Positions 33,203 to 41,883 of a DNA stretch of 64,000 nt are shown here, one piece after another (the stretch's first letter is position 1; each line of letters starts with the position of its first letter). Below the pieces are notes generated by a model, which was given only the letters and a program-made list of their open reading frames with translations, had not been told where the DNA came from and did no database searches. Both the position numbers and the translations under genes were made by a program. The DNA comes from Pseudoalteromonas viridis. GTDB lineage: Bacteria > Pseudomonadota > Gammaproteobacteria > Enterobacterales > Alteromonadaceae. Location: contig NZ_CP072426.1 of the NCBI RefSeq assembly GCF_017742995.1, positions 930,001 to 994,000 on the forward strand, given 5' to 3'.

Positions 33203-33716
33203 AGTTAAGTTCCCTTGCTTCAGCCTTCTTTGCATAAGATAACAGGCACCCCAGCAATAACAACTGAATAAATAAAACAACATTATCTCTTACGTACAGT
33301 TTGATGTAAGCGTTATCTATCCAGTCGTATTTATATGCTAAAACTTCAAGCCAAGTTACCAAGTTAACTATAACTGCCAGTGCAAACACCAATAAAATCA
33401 TACACTCTTGAGATGACAGGCGTTGTTTTTCATATACTTGAAGGAAAAAGCTTACATCGGTTTTTCGATACAGAAATAAAGCCAAGTCTCTACGATAAAC
33501 GATTGGCAATATAAATACAATGTTAACAAATGCCTGAAAAAGGTAATAATGGACTCGCCATTCAATAGTGATAGAGAAAACCGCTATGTTAACAACGATG
33601 ACCGCCAAGTAAGACAGAAAAAACCATCTTGCCGTAGGTACTTTCCAGCTTAATAACAATCCCAGCACAATAACAAGCGGCTGAGCATGATCAACAATTG
33701 CATAAATATCAAACAT
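33186..33716 (-). CDS. Small polytopic membrane protein of the peptide operon
   Basis: 176 residues from ATG 33716, which has a strong AAAAGGAG site overlapping the end of the regulator gene. Four or five membrane helices are predicted (about 12-26, 32-48, 55-78, 104-125, and 145-162), separated by basic loops (RRDLALFLYRKTD) and ending in a charged tail. No family is recognised. Position between regulator and two peptide genes, with overlap on both sides, suggests an immunity, receptor or export-assisting protein (inference). AT-rich composition matches the peptides and differs from the flanking genes. Confidence 0.72.
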   Translation of the reverse strand: MFDIYAIVDHAQPLVIVLGLLLSWKVPTARWFFLSYLAVIVVNIAVFSITIEWRVHYYLFQAFVNIVFILPIVYRRDLALFLYRKTDVSFFLQVYEKQRLSSQECMILLVFALAVIVNLVTWLEVLAYKYDWIDNAYIKLYVRDNVVLFIQLLLLGCLLSYAKKAEARELNYEKTR

Positions 33717-33720
33717 ATAG

Positions 33721-34005
33721 TTACTCCTTTTCCTGATCGTTCTCTTGAACTTCATCTGAATTCGGCTCAGCAAAATCCAACGCATTGGTCAGATCTTTAC
33801 CAAATATTAAAAATACCTCAAATAGCTGCACACTGCTCATATCGGTTTTACCGGACTCATAATTGCTGATAGTGGCCTGATCAACGCCAAGCTTTTTAGC
33901 CAGGGTGGCCTGAGACCATTTACGCTCCAGGCGCATGCGCCTGACCGAGCTTTGAATGTAGCGTCTGAATCTTTCCGTTTTGTTCCTTCTTGTTATGTTG
34001 TTCAC
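33721..34005 (-). CDS. XRE-family transcriptional regulator
   Basis: 94 residues from GTG 34005, preceded by GGAGAGGG. A longer frame exists but lacks a ribosome site; an internal Met (MRLERKWS) is also possible. It contains a compact lambda-repressor-type HTH: MRLERKWSQATLAKKLGVDQ, then ATISNYESGKT. The C-terminal tail is acidic (SDEVQENDQEKE). It is the first gene of the operon with the membrane protein and two Gly-Gly peptides, so it is the probable regulator of peptide expression. No ligand-binding domain is present. Confidence 0.8.
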   Translation of the reverse strand: MNNITRRNKTERFRRYIQSSVRRMRLERKWSQATLAKKLGVDQATISNYESGKTDMSSVQLFEVFLIFGKDLTNALDFAEPNSDEVQENDQEKE

Positions 34006-34107
34006 ACACTTGTACCCTCTCCTTATACTGTGGGCGAAAAATACCACCCAACAACGCGCACAAGCAACCAATTTTTAACATAAGAAACAAAAACTAGGCA
34101 CTTTATG

Positions 34108-34135
34108 AATCTATTTATAAGTCTATTTTAATCAA
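34108..34135 (-). promoter_or_regulatory. Possible promoter of the XRE-peptide operon
   Basis: On the minus strand TTGATT (34130-34135) and TAGATT (34108-34113) are spaced by 16 bases, about 100 bases before the GTG of the regulator gene. The region contains an imperfect CTTAT(A).../...ATAAAG dyad that could be an operator. Both hexamers match consensus only in four positions, so this is tentative. Confidence 0.35.
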
Positions 34136-34219
34136 GGCGTTAAACTACCTGAATTTGGCCCAGAATAGCCCGTTTACTTTTTATTCAAATCAGAGGGTAA
34201 AAACGGACAAAACTCGGGG

Positions 34220-35143
34220 TTACAGCAATGCTGCCTGCTCAACCACAATGGCATGACGCTGAGCCAGGCGCAGGTGATCTTTGTCGTAGCCGCCGCCAAT
34301 CACAGTAGCAACCGGAATGCCGGCTTGCTGACAGGTTTTTAGCACCAGGGCATCGCGCTGCTCCAGGCCGCGCCAGCTGATATCCAGTTTGCCCAGGCCA
34401 TCGTGCTCCCAGATATCTACACCGGCATCGTACAGTACCAGATCCGGGTTTACTTCACTCAGCAGCCCTTTCAACGTGTCTTCTACAATGCTCAGGTACT
34501 GGGCATCTTTGAGGTTGTTCACCAGGCCAATATCCAGGTCGCTTTGATGTTTACGAAACGGAAAATTCTTTTCGCAGTGGATAGAGCAGGTAAATACGTA
34601 GGGATGGTGCTTAAGCATGGCCGCCGTGCCATCTCCCTGATGAACATCCAAATCAAAGATGAGCACATTATTTACCTTACCTTGCTCTATCAAGGTTGTG
34701 GAAGTAAACGCTAAGTCGTTCACCATGCAATAGCCAGAGCCAAAATCATAATGCGCATGGTGGGTACCCCCGGCCAGATGGCAGGCAATGCCATGTTGCA
34801 GCGCCAGCTCGGCCGTTTTAAGTGTGCCAAGCGGGGCGGTAAAGGTCCGTGCCATCAGTTGCTCCGACCAGGGCAGGCCAATTCGGCGCATGGCTTTATC
34901 ATCCAGCTGGTTGCGCCATAAGTCCCACAGGTAGGTATCGCAGTGCACCGTTTCCAGTGCCTCTGGCGACCCCAGCGGAGGCTGATAAAGGTTGTCGCCA
35001 ATTAACCCCAATGCCTTAACCTGCTGATATAAATTGGCGAATTTACTCATCACAAAGCGATGATTTGGGTCAAAGCTAAATGAATAGTTGGGGTGATACA
35101 CCAAGGGCAAACGGGTATTAAGGGGTTGGCGATTTATATACAT
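34220..35143 (-). CDS. Histone deacetylase family protein
   Basis: 307 residues from ATG 35143 (weak ribosome site). It has the arginase/deacetylase-fold motifs of class II-like bacterial HDACs: LVYHPNYSFSFDPNHRF at the start, GGTHHAHYDFGSGYCMVND with the catalytic His pair, FDLDVHQGDGTA and DAGVDIWEHDGLG with the zinc ligands, and the GGGYD loop. Bacterial members deacetylate acetyl-lysine, acetylpolyamines or acetoin-like compounds; the substrate is not determined here. Full length. The upstream DNA has a 10-base tandem repeat. It diverges from the flavin reductase gene. Confidence 0.93.
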   Translation of the reverse strand: MYINRQPLNTRLPLVYHPNYSFSFDPNHRFVMSKFANLYQQVKALGLIGDNLYQPPLGSPEALETVHCDTYLWDLWRNQLDDKAMRRIGLPWSEQLMARTFTAPLGTLKTAELALQHGIACHLAGGTHHAHYDFGSGYCMVNDLAFTSTTLIEQGKVNNVLIFDLDVHQGDGTAAMLKHHPYVFTCSIHCEKNFPFRKHQSDLDIGLVNNLKDAQYLSIVEDTLKGLLSEVNPDLVLYDAGVDIWEHDGLGKLDISWRGLEQRDALVLKTCQQAGIPVATVIGGGYDKDHLRLAQRHAIVVEQAALL

Positions 35144-35145
35144 AT

Positions 35146-35173
35146 CCAAAACAAACCAAAACAAACCAAAACA
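35146..35173. repeat. Short tandem repeat, 10-base unit
   Basis: The unit ACAAACCAAA is repeated twice exactly (35151-35170) with partial copies at each end. It lies directly upstream of the HDAC-family start codon, where a ribosome site would be expected, and may vary in copy number. Confidence 0.75.
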
Positions 35174-35257
35174 CGGATGGCGTGAGTGTAACGCATCTTT
35201 CAAGCTGATAGTTAGTGTGGCACCATATCTGTCCCTTTACTTTGCCTGATTTGCCTT

Positions 35258-35872
35258 ATGGAACTGAACTTTGCCGATTTTTCGCCAACCCAGATTTATC
35301 ACCTGATGACTCAAACCGTGATCCCACGGCCCATTGCCTGGGTGTTAACCGAGTCGGGCGAGCAAAACTACAATCTGGCCCCCTTTTCTTATTTTACGGC
35401 GGTATCCAGCGCCCCGCCTTTGTTGATGTTTTCAGCCGGAAAAAAACCGGGCGGAGAAATCAAAGACACAGTGAAAAACATCAAAGCCACGCAGCGCTGT
35501 GTGATCCACATTGCCTCTGAGCAGGATGCGGAGTTAGTGACGCAAACTGCTGCAACCTTGCCCCATGGCGAGTCTGAGGTCACAGCAAACAACGTCGCAC
35601 TGGCCGAATTTAACGGCTTTAGCATGCCACGGATAGCCCACTGCGATATTGCCTATGGATGTGAGCTGTATGAAGTGCAGGAGATAGGCGACACGCCGCA
35701 AAACCTGGTGTTTGTGGAGATAGTCAGTTTGTACCTGAGCGATAAAGTAACCGAGCTGGATCACAAACAACGGATTAAAGTGCACGCCGATAAAGCCACA
35801 CCACTGGCACGCCTTGGCAGCGCGGAGTATAGCGGGATCACAGCGCCCTTTACTAAGGTAAGGCCTGAATAA
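35258..35872 (+). CDS. Flavin reductase family protein (FMN-binding split barrel)
   Basis: 204 residues with the flavin reductase-like split-barrel pattern: VIPRPIAWVLTESGE at the N-terminus, NLAPFSYFTAVSSAPPLL and the GGEIKDTVKNIKATQRCVIH segment that contacts FMN. Members reduce FMN for two-component monooxygenases or act in other flavin chemistry. No monooxygenase partner is adjacent; the nearest gene, HDAC-like, is divergent across about 110 bases. The start ATG 35258 has only a weak ribosome site. The specific substrate is unknown. Confidence 0.88.
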   Translation: MELNFADFSPTQIYHLMTQTVIPRPIAWVLTESGEQNYNLAPFSYFTAVSSAPPLLMFSAGKKPGGEIKDTVKNIKATQRCVIHIASEQDAELVTQTAATLPHGESEVTANNVALAEFNGFSMPRIAHCDIAYGCELYEVQEIGDTPQNLVFVEIVSLYLSDKVTELDHKQRIKVHADKATPLARLGSAEYSGITAPFTKVRPE

Positions 35873-36005
35873 GCTGGTTTTCTGTAATTCCTCTGGGGTA
35901 AGGCTCATTACAGCAGCTCACCCCACACTACTTAGCTGTTGTTTGTCAATAAAATCTTAAAACACGCCATCATTAATTAAATATTTCATTTTTTGATCTA
36001 GTTCC

Positions 36006-36035
36006 TTGTCCAGTAACTTACAGAAAGGATAAAAT
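36006..36035 (+). promoter_or_regulatory. Probable sigma-70 promoter of first fibrinogen-like gene
   Basis: TTGTCC (36006-36011) and TAAAAT (36030-36035) with an 18-base spacer, about 50 bases upstream of ATG 36084. An AT-rich 13-mer TAATTAAATATTT just upstream (35974-35986) also occurs before the paralogue at 40744. Confidence 0.5.
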
Positions 36036-36083
36036 ATTCCCCGTCTGTTCAATCGGATGGGCACTTAAATAAGGAACAATTAA

Positions 36084-38030
36084 ATGAAAAAAATAGCTCT
36101 GAGTTGCTGCTTGATGATGTCATCAATGGCCAACGCATTTACTCTCATCGAAGATATTAAAGTTTCCAGCGATCCGATCACGGTTGCCATTAGCGGCTAT
36201 ACCGATCCGGTCATTATTGCATCTGTACCAACCATGAATGACGCAGAGGCTGGTGTGGTCTCTATCTCTAACGTGACATCACACAGCTTTGATGTGCAAT
36301 TTAAAGAGTGGCCCTACCTGGACGGTGTGCATGGTGAAGAGTCGGTCTCTTTCTTTGTGATTGAAAAGGGTCGCCATACTTTAGCTGATGGCAGTGTATG
36401 GGAAGCAGGCAAATTCCCGATGCAAAAAGGCAGCAGTCATGTGTTTTTCAAAGAAAGCTTTGAACATACTCCCCATGTATTGCTCAGCGCACAATCGCAA
36501 AATGAAAGCGATGCATTCGCACTGCGCGTTTCAAGTGCTTCAACTCAGACTTTCGGCGTAACACTTCAGGAGCAGGAAGACGGCAACGAACATGGCGAGG
36601 AGTCTATCGGCTACCTTGCAGTGTATAGCCAGGACAAACGCGGTCCACTGGACACTGATGGGCTTTACTACACACTACGTCAGGAAGCCATTAATCAGGA
36701 CGGCCTGAGTGTCGAGCCTGGTACGCTGCTTATCCAGGAAGAGCAATCGAAAGATCCCGAAACAGCCCACCTGCTTGAGCTAACCAGCCTGCTGAAAATT
36801 GGCAACCAATTGTTTGCACAAGACAACACCCGCTATGGTGCAGACCCTATGTCATTGCGCTATAAGGCGCCGGTTGACTATATTATTGAGCCTGGTGAAC
36901 AAACTGGTGAATTTGGCAATATTGCGTTGTTAGGCACCAATGGCCTGACTGAAGCATCTTACAGCGTGAAAGTAAAACACCGTCTTCATGCACCCGCGGC
37001 TGGCTTTGACGGCTATAACAAAGGCACCTTGATCAATAGCGATTCCCCAGGAAAAGTGACTCAGGGAATGTGGGTCTATACTCTTCCAGTAGAAAACTGG
37101 TTGCAGGTTGCATTTAACCAAACTGCTTATATCACCTCATTCCGGGTAGTCCAGTACAAAGCAGCGTCAGACCCAGGCATGGGACCTAAAGACGTTATAT
37201 TACAAGTCTCTTATGATAATCAGACTTTCACGGATCATGAAGCTTTCACACTCGAAAAATCGCTTGATCAAACCATTCAGCTCAGTAAGCCTGCCGTCGG
37301 CAAATACATCCGTCTGAAGGTCAACTCAACGCAGGGACATGATTACATTGTGATCGGTGAGCTTGAATACTATGGTGGCTTTGTCAAAGGAGAAATCACA
37401 GATCCAGTGGAACCACCAGCGCCTTCTTTAGGCACGACTTGCGAAACCATCAAAGCAGCAAATCCGTCTGCCAGTTCAGGCCTGTATCAGGTTGACCCTG
37501 ACGGCCAGGGTGGTAACGATGCCTTTGACGCATATTGTGACATGGACCGCCAGGGCGGCGGCTGGATGCTGGTTGCCAACCACAAAGACGGACTGGATAC
37601 ACTTAATAGTGTTACCCCTTTACTTCCAGGAACCGTTGGCGTAGTTGGCGCTACTCAGTGGCAAAGCGCACGTGATAATATGACCACAGGTATGATGTTT
37701 GTAGATGAGCATCAACGCGTTTCTACAATCAGTAAGGCCAAACTGAATAACGGTAACTGCGTTAGCCCAGGCCAGGTTGCTGACCTTACGTCTCCCGCTC
37801 AGCCATACGACACCTATGTATTGTGGCAAGATGAAAGCAATGGCTGTAGCCTCAGTGGGCTGGATTACTCCTACATTGCTTTGGGCACCAAATACGGTTC
37901 GCGTGGCGAGGACTATCTGATCTCTGGTGCATCCTTGTTCCAGTTCAACGTCAAGTTCGATGTATGGCCTTATGCGGATGAACGCTTTAGCGCCCAGGAA
38001 CAAAACGCCTTGCTATATTACATTAAGTAA
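36084..38030 (+). CDS. Exported lectin-like / discoidin-like / fibrinogen-like protein, paralogue 1
   Basis: 648 residues. Signal peptide (about 1-18, ending ANA). Two successive beta-rich units (about 20-130 and 130-205) resemble H-type lectin repeats (NVTSHSFDVQFKEW) and both contain an HGEES motif. A discoidin (F5/8 type C)-like domain spans about 300-432 (YITSFRVV, KYIRLKVNSTQGHDY, IGELEYYGG). A fibrinogen-like domain follows from about 448 (GLYQVDPDG, YCDMDRQGGGWMLVANH) to the end (FDVWPYADE...LLYYIK). All are carbohydrate- or protein-binding folds, so a secreted adhesin or lectin is likely. A close paralogue lies at 45562 and a shorter one at 40744. Confidence 0.85.
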   Translation: MKKIALSCCLMMSSMANAFTLIEDIKVSSDPITVAISGYTDPVIIASVPTMNDAEAGVVSISNVTSHSFDVQFKEWPYLDGVHGEESVSFFVIEKGRHTLADGSVWEAGKFPMQKGSSHVFFKESFEHTPHVLLSAQSQNESDAFALRVSSASTQTFGVTLQEQEDGNEHGEESIGYLAVYSQDKRGPLDTDGLYYTLRQEAINQDGLSVEPGTLLIQEEQSKDPETAHLLELTSLLKIGNQLFAQDNTRYGADPMSLRYKAPVDYIIEPGEQTGEFGNIALLGTNGLTEASYSVKVKHRLHAPAAGFDGYNKGTLINSDSPGKVTQGMWVYTLPVENWLQVAFNQTAYITSFRVVQYKAASDPGMGPKDVILQVSYDNQTFTDHEAFTLEKSLDQTIQLSKPAVGKYIRLKVNSTQGHDYIVIGELEYYGGFVKGEITDPVEPPAPSLGTTCETIKAANPSASSGLYQVDPDGQGGNDAFDAYCDMDRQGGGWMLVANHKDGLDTLNSVTPLLPGTVGVVGATQWQSARDNMTTGMMFVDEHQRVSTISKAKLNNGNCVSPGQVADLTSPAQPYDTYVLWQDESNGCSLSGLDYSYIALGTKYGSRGEDYLISGASLFQFNVKFDVWPYADERFSAQEQNALLYYIK

Positions 38031-38048
38031 CTACGTAATATAGATATT

Positions 38049-38081
38049 CCTCTTCTCAGTGCGTAACTGCCTGAGAAGAGG
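38049..38081. terminator. Bidirectional hairpin
   Basis: Eleven-base perfect stem CCTCTTCTCAG/CTGAGAAGAGG with an 11-base loop, between the first fibrinogen-like gene and the convergent NhaC-type gene that ends at 38085. Confidence 0.82.
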
Positions 38082-38084
38082 TTC

Positions 38085-39467
38085 TCAGGCAATCACTAAA
38101 AAGCCTACAAACGCGATGCAAGCGGCCAGCAGTGCATAAGGCAGCTGGGTAATGGCATGACTGACCAGGTTACAGTCCGAACCTTGCGCCGCTAACACGG
38201 TTGAGTCGGAGTAAAAGCATGCCTGGCTACCAAAGGACGATGCCGACAACAAAGCGCCAATCACCAGCGGAATATTTGCATCAACCGCCACCGCCAGAGG
38301 CAATACAATGGGAATGGTGACGGCAAATATACCCCAGCTCGACCCGGTTGCAAAAGCCAAAATTGCCATAGACAGGAACACCATTGCCGGTAGCAACCCG
38401 GCCGTCATGTAAGGGCTCAGGGTGTTGATCACATACTGAGGTAACAGCAGTTGATCACACACATCCTTAAAAATAAACGCCGCAATCACAGTGCCAATCG
38501 CGGGCAACATGCATTTAAACCCATTGATCATCTGCTCCAGCATATCGGCCAGTGGCATCAATCGCTGTGCCAGATAAAACGGCATGGTCACAGCCAGCGT
38601 CGCCAGAAGGCCTTTCCACACATCAATGTCAAAATATACCGTAAAGGCGACCAGCAAACTCAAAGGCAGTAAGAAGTTGTACAACTTGCCTTGGGTATCT
38701 GCCTGTTCAAATTCCTGCTCTATCGCTTTTGCCGCATACTGATCCGGGGTTTGCACTTCTTCAAGATCAACTTGCGCCAGCGCAGGGTTGCCGCCACGCG
38801 CCGCCAGCTCTGCTTTTTTCATTGGGCCAAAGAGCGGGATCACACCAAGTACCACCAGCGGCACCATAATCACAGCCACCCATGCGTACAGCATGTAGGG
38901 AATAGCCGCAATATACGTGCTGATCCCTTGCCCTTCCGGGGCCACGCCGTTATCAACCAGAAGGCCACCAAAAAATACCGCCCAGGTCGACAGCGGAACC
39001 AGCACACAGATAGGCGCAGCCGTTGAGTCCACAACATAAGCCAGCATTTCGCGGGAAATTTTAAATTTATCGGTCACCCGGCGCATAGTTTCGCCCACGG
39101 TCAGGGCATTAAGGTAGTCGTCAATAAAGATCACCACGCCCAGCACATAAGTCATCAATAGCGACGACTTGGACCCTTTGGCCAGTTTTAAAGCACTGCG
39201 GCCAAAAGCAAGCGCACCGCCGGTATGCACCAGCAACGCAATCAGGGCACCAAAGGAGCCACAAACCAAAATCAGCCAGCCGATGGTTTCATCACCCATC
39301 ACTTTAAGAGATACCGCAGCAAAGTTTGTCAGTACGCCCGATATATCCACTAAAGCCAAGCCAACCAGGGCCCCAATCACCAGAGATAAAATTGGACGAC
39401 GAAGAATAATTGCCAGTGTTAACACGACAACAGGGGGAATAATGCTAATTGCACTGGGCTCAGCCAT
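38085..39467 (-). CDS. NhaC-family Na+/H+ antiporter
   Basis: 460 residues from ATG 39467 (GGGAAAT ribosome site); upstream Met codons exist in frame. About 11 membrane helices, with the family-typical motifs GVVIFIDDYLNALTVG, STAAPICVLVPLSTWAVFFG and ATGSSWGIFAVTIPIVLPLA. NhaC-type proteins exchange Na+ (or carboxylates, for some relatives) for H+. In a marine bacterium Na+ extrusion or dicarboxylate exchange is likely. It is monocistronic, convergent with the first fibrinogen-like gene and divergent from the EamA gene across about 250 bases. Confidence 0.9.
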   Translation of the reverse strand: MAEPSAISIIPPVVVLTLAIILRRPILSLVIGALVGLALVDISGVLTNFAAVSLKVMGDETIGWLILVCGSFGALIALLVHTGGALAFGRSALKLAKGSKSSLLMTYVLGVVIFIDDYLNALTVGETMRRVTDKFKISREMLAYVVDSTAAPICVLVPLSTWAVFFGGLLVDNGVAPEGQGISTYIAAIPYMLYAWVAVIMVPLVVLGVIPLFGPMKKAELAARGGNPALAQVDLEEVQTPDQYAAKAIEQEFEQADTQGKLYNFLLPLSLLVAFTVYFDIDVWKGLLATLAVTMPFYLAQRLMPLADMLEQMINGFKCMLPAIGTVIAAFIFKDVCDQLLLPQYVINTLSPYMTAGLLPAMVFLSMAILAFATGSSWGIFAVTIPIVLPLAVAVDANIPLVIGALLSASSFGSQACFYSDSTVLAAQGSDCNLVSHAITQLPYALLAACIAFVGFLVIA

Positions 39468-39718
39468 AACCATTTCCCAAATTCTTATAAACACAAAAGC
39501 ACGCCTGGCAAGGCGAGCAAGTTCTGCCTAATTTTGGGTTGACTAAATGCTGTATGGCCCTCATTGAAACATCGCAGCGAAAATAAACGCAGTTCAATGC
39601 GACGTCAATCATTTTTAGTCACTTTTTTACGATTTTTATTCAGGAGGTATTGTGTGCCTGTCTCTTTCGTTTTGTTTATGTATACTAGCCGCTTTTAACT
39701 CAGCAGAAGAAGAATAAG

Positions 39719-40609
39719 ATGATTGGAATAGGCGAAGGTGCAGCCATCAGTGCGGCGTTGGTTTGGGCGTTTTCAACTTTGCTGTACAAACGCTTTAGCC
39801 ACCACCTGAGTCCGTTCGAGTTAAATGTCAGTAAGGGCGTGATTGCTTCAGCCTTGATGGTGCTTTGTCTGCTCCTTGTTCAGGACATCCGCTATCCAGC
39901 TCAGTTATCGAGCTGGGCCTGGCTTATCGCCAGTGGCGTACTCGGTATTGCCATTGGCGACAGCGCCTACTTTGCCGCACTCAGAAATATCGGCCCGGCG
40001 CGCACCTTAGTGGTAGAAAGCCTGGCACCTGCAATTGCGGGCATGCTGAATATGCTGATCCTGGGCGTCTACCTGGGTCCGGTTGCCTGGCTGGGTATTT
40101 TAGTAACCACTTTTGGCGTGATACTGGCGATAAAACCTGGCAAAGCGCAGCCCATTCCCAATCCAAAGCATTACTTTTTGGGCATCGCATTTGCGCTGAG
40201 TGCCGCAACCTGTCAGGCCGCTGGCATGGTGCTCTCCAAAGGCGCTTTAAATAATGAATCCATCGGCAGTTTGTGGGCCGCCTTGATCCGCCTCGCGTCG
40301 GGCACTTTCTTTGTTGCCTGTCTGGTCGCTTGCCTGAAATCACACAGCCTCAACAAAGCACTCACGCTCAGACAGCTGTCAGGAAAACGCTGGCTATTCG
40401 TGGCGGTGTTTTTTGGCACCTTTATCGGGCTGTGGTTACAGCTTATCTCCGTTAACCACACCGATCCGGCCATTGCGCAAACCATTTTCGCGACCGCTCC
40501 GTTAATGGTGATGACTCTAAGCCTGATCCGCAAAGAGGCGGTTACCAGAGCCATGCTCTGCGGCGGTGCGATTGCTTTATTTGGGGTGTTTTTGTTGTTG
40601 CAGGGGTAA
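39719..40609 (+). CDS. EamA/DMT-superfamily transporter
   Basis: 296 residues with about ten membrane helices in two EamA repeats: the first opens AISAALVWAFSTLLYKRF and the second about residue 150 (IAFALSAATCQAAGMVLSKG). It is a drug/metabolite-type exporter or importer with unknown substrate. ATG 39719 has GAAGAA upstream, a moderate ribosome site. It sits alone between the NhaC-type gene (divergent) and the short fibrinogen-like gene. Confidence 0.92.
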   Translation: MIGIGEGAAISAALVWAFSTLLYKRFSHHLSPFELNVSKGVIASALMVLCLLLVQDIRYPAQLSSWAWLIASGVLGIAIGDSAYFAALRNIGPARTLVVESLAPAIAGMLNMLILGVYLGPVAWLGILVTTFGVILAIKPGKAQPIPNPKHYFLGIAFALSAATCQAAGMVLSKGALNNESIGSLWAALIRLASGTFFVACLVACLKSHSLNKALTLRQLSGKRWLFVAVFFGTFIGLWLQLISVNHTDPAIAQTIFATAPLMVMTLSLIRKEAVTRAMLCGGAIALFGVFLLLQG

Positions 40610-40743
40610 ATTAGCAAGAGGTAATCGTACCCTATAAAGACACACAAGCACAGAAAACTCGCAACTATGTCTAATTAAATATTTTTTTATAACCGATACA
40701 ATAGGGCACTCGGGATTTATCACATTAAAATGGAAGCACGACT

Positions 40744-41787
40744 TTGAAAACACAATATCAATTCAGCGCCATCACAATCGCATTAACGCTGGCTATAGCC
40801 TGTCAAGCTCATGCAGAAACACAAGAGCCGATGCCCACAGACTCCCAAATCGTCGCGGATACGGACTGGCAGGAGTCATCGACCAGTGTCACAACACTCA
40901 AACAAGTGGGTGTTGGTACAACTTCTCCCGGTGAAGCACTCCACGTTATTGGTAACGCCATTGCGGATGACCCTTTGCAACCAACTCACTTGGTAACAAA
41001 ACGCTATGTAGACGAGCGATTTCAGAGCATCACTGACGCCTCAGCGCAACAGCAGCAACAGATCCAATCTTTGCAACTGAGAGTAGCCGAGCTGGAAAAT
41101 CAGTATCTGGCTGTTCGCAACGACTACACAAACGTGATCAGGCGTCTGGATAAAATTGAAGACACACTTTCTCCAACAGGTCGTAACTGCCTGGATATCA
41201 AAACTCAGTTACCGGTTGCCGGTACTGGCTTTTATCTTATTGATCCAGATGGTGAAAACTTTGGTATCGACCCCTTTAAAGTCTGGTGTGATATGGATTA
41301 TCAGGGCGGAGGGTGGACCTTATTCGCAAATCACAAGGACAACATAGAGAATATACAGGAAGGGGAAGTAATATCGCCTGCTGAGTTTTCAGTTATGAAG
41401 GCGCAAAGATGGCAAGCGCTGAGACAAACCGTCTCGGGCGGCATGATGTTTAAAGATGAACATGGCCGCATTACTCAGGTCTATCAGGCAAAAATGAACA
41501 ATGCAAATTGTCGGAATATTTACACCGATGATAGTCTGGCTGAGCTGTCAACGCGGGGAGATTATGGTTTAATTTGGCACCATGAGGACACCAACTGTGA
41601 TGTATCGTGGGACTTCTCAGGTGTTATGTTAGGAGACAAAGATTCAACACGCGCTGCAACTTACACCTATCAGGGCGCCTCTGTAATTCAGGCTCCAAAC
41701 TCCAAAACTCGATTCGATGTCTGGCCTTATGGTAGTAACGAAAGCTCTCGCTATCAGCAAGACGAATTACTGTACTTTGTAAAGTAA
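40744..41787 (+). CDS. Exported coiled-coil fibrinogen-like protein, paralogue 2
   Basis: 347 residues starting at TTG 40744 (GGAAG seven bases upstream). Signal peptide (AIACQAHA). Residues about 55-90 contain VGVGTTSPGEALHVIGNA, the repeat style of tail-fibre and adhesin stems. A heptad coiled coil follows (about 98-140: QQQQQIQSLQLRVAELENQY). The C-terminal 200 residues form the fibrinogen-like domain (GTGFYLIDPDG, WCDMDYQGGGWTLFANHKD, RFDVWPYGS, and terminal LLYFVK), the same domain as in paralogues 1 and 3 but without their lectin-like and discoidin-like parts. It is probably a trimeric secreted or surface fibre. Confidence 0.83.
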   Translation: MKTQYQFSAITIALTLAIACQAHAETQEPMPTDSQIVADTDWQESSTSVTTLKQVGVGTTSPGEALHVIGNAIADDPLQPTHLVTKRYVDERFQSITDASAQQQQQIQSLQLRVAELENQYLAVRNDYTNVIRRLDKIEDTLSPTGRNCLDIKTQLPVAGTGFYLIDPDGENFGIDPFKVWCDMDYQGGGWTLFANHKDNIENIQEGEVISPAEFSVMKAQRWQALRQTVSGGMMFKDEHGRITQVYQAKMNNANCRNIYTDDSLAELSTRGDYGLIWHHEDTNCDVSWDFSGVMLGDKDSTRAATYTYQGASVIQAPNSKTRFDVWPYGSNESSRYQQDELLYFVK

Positions 41788-41798
41788 ATATCACGTCG

Positions 41799-41819
41799 CA
41801 GGGCACATGACGTGCCCTG
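41799..41819 (+). terminator. Hairpin after paralogue 2
   Basis: Eight-base perfect stem CAGGGCAC/GTGCCCTG with a five-base loop, 11 bases after the stop codon; followed by TGAAAC, not a T-tract. The convergent kinase gene ends at 41884. Confidence 0.65.
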
Positions 41820-41883
41820 TGAAACACATTCAAGATTCGCCCATAAATTAAACAAAGTAATTAAGCCTCTTCCCCATTGCGAA

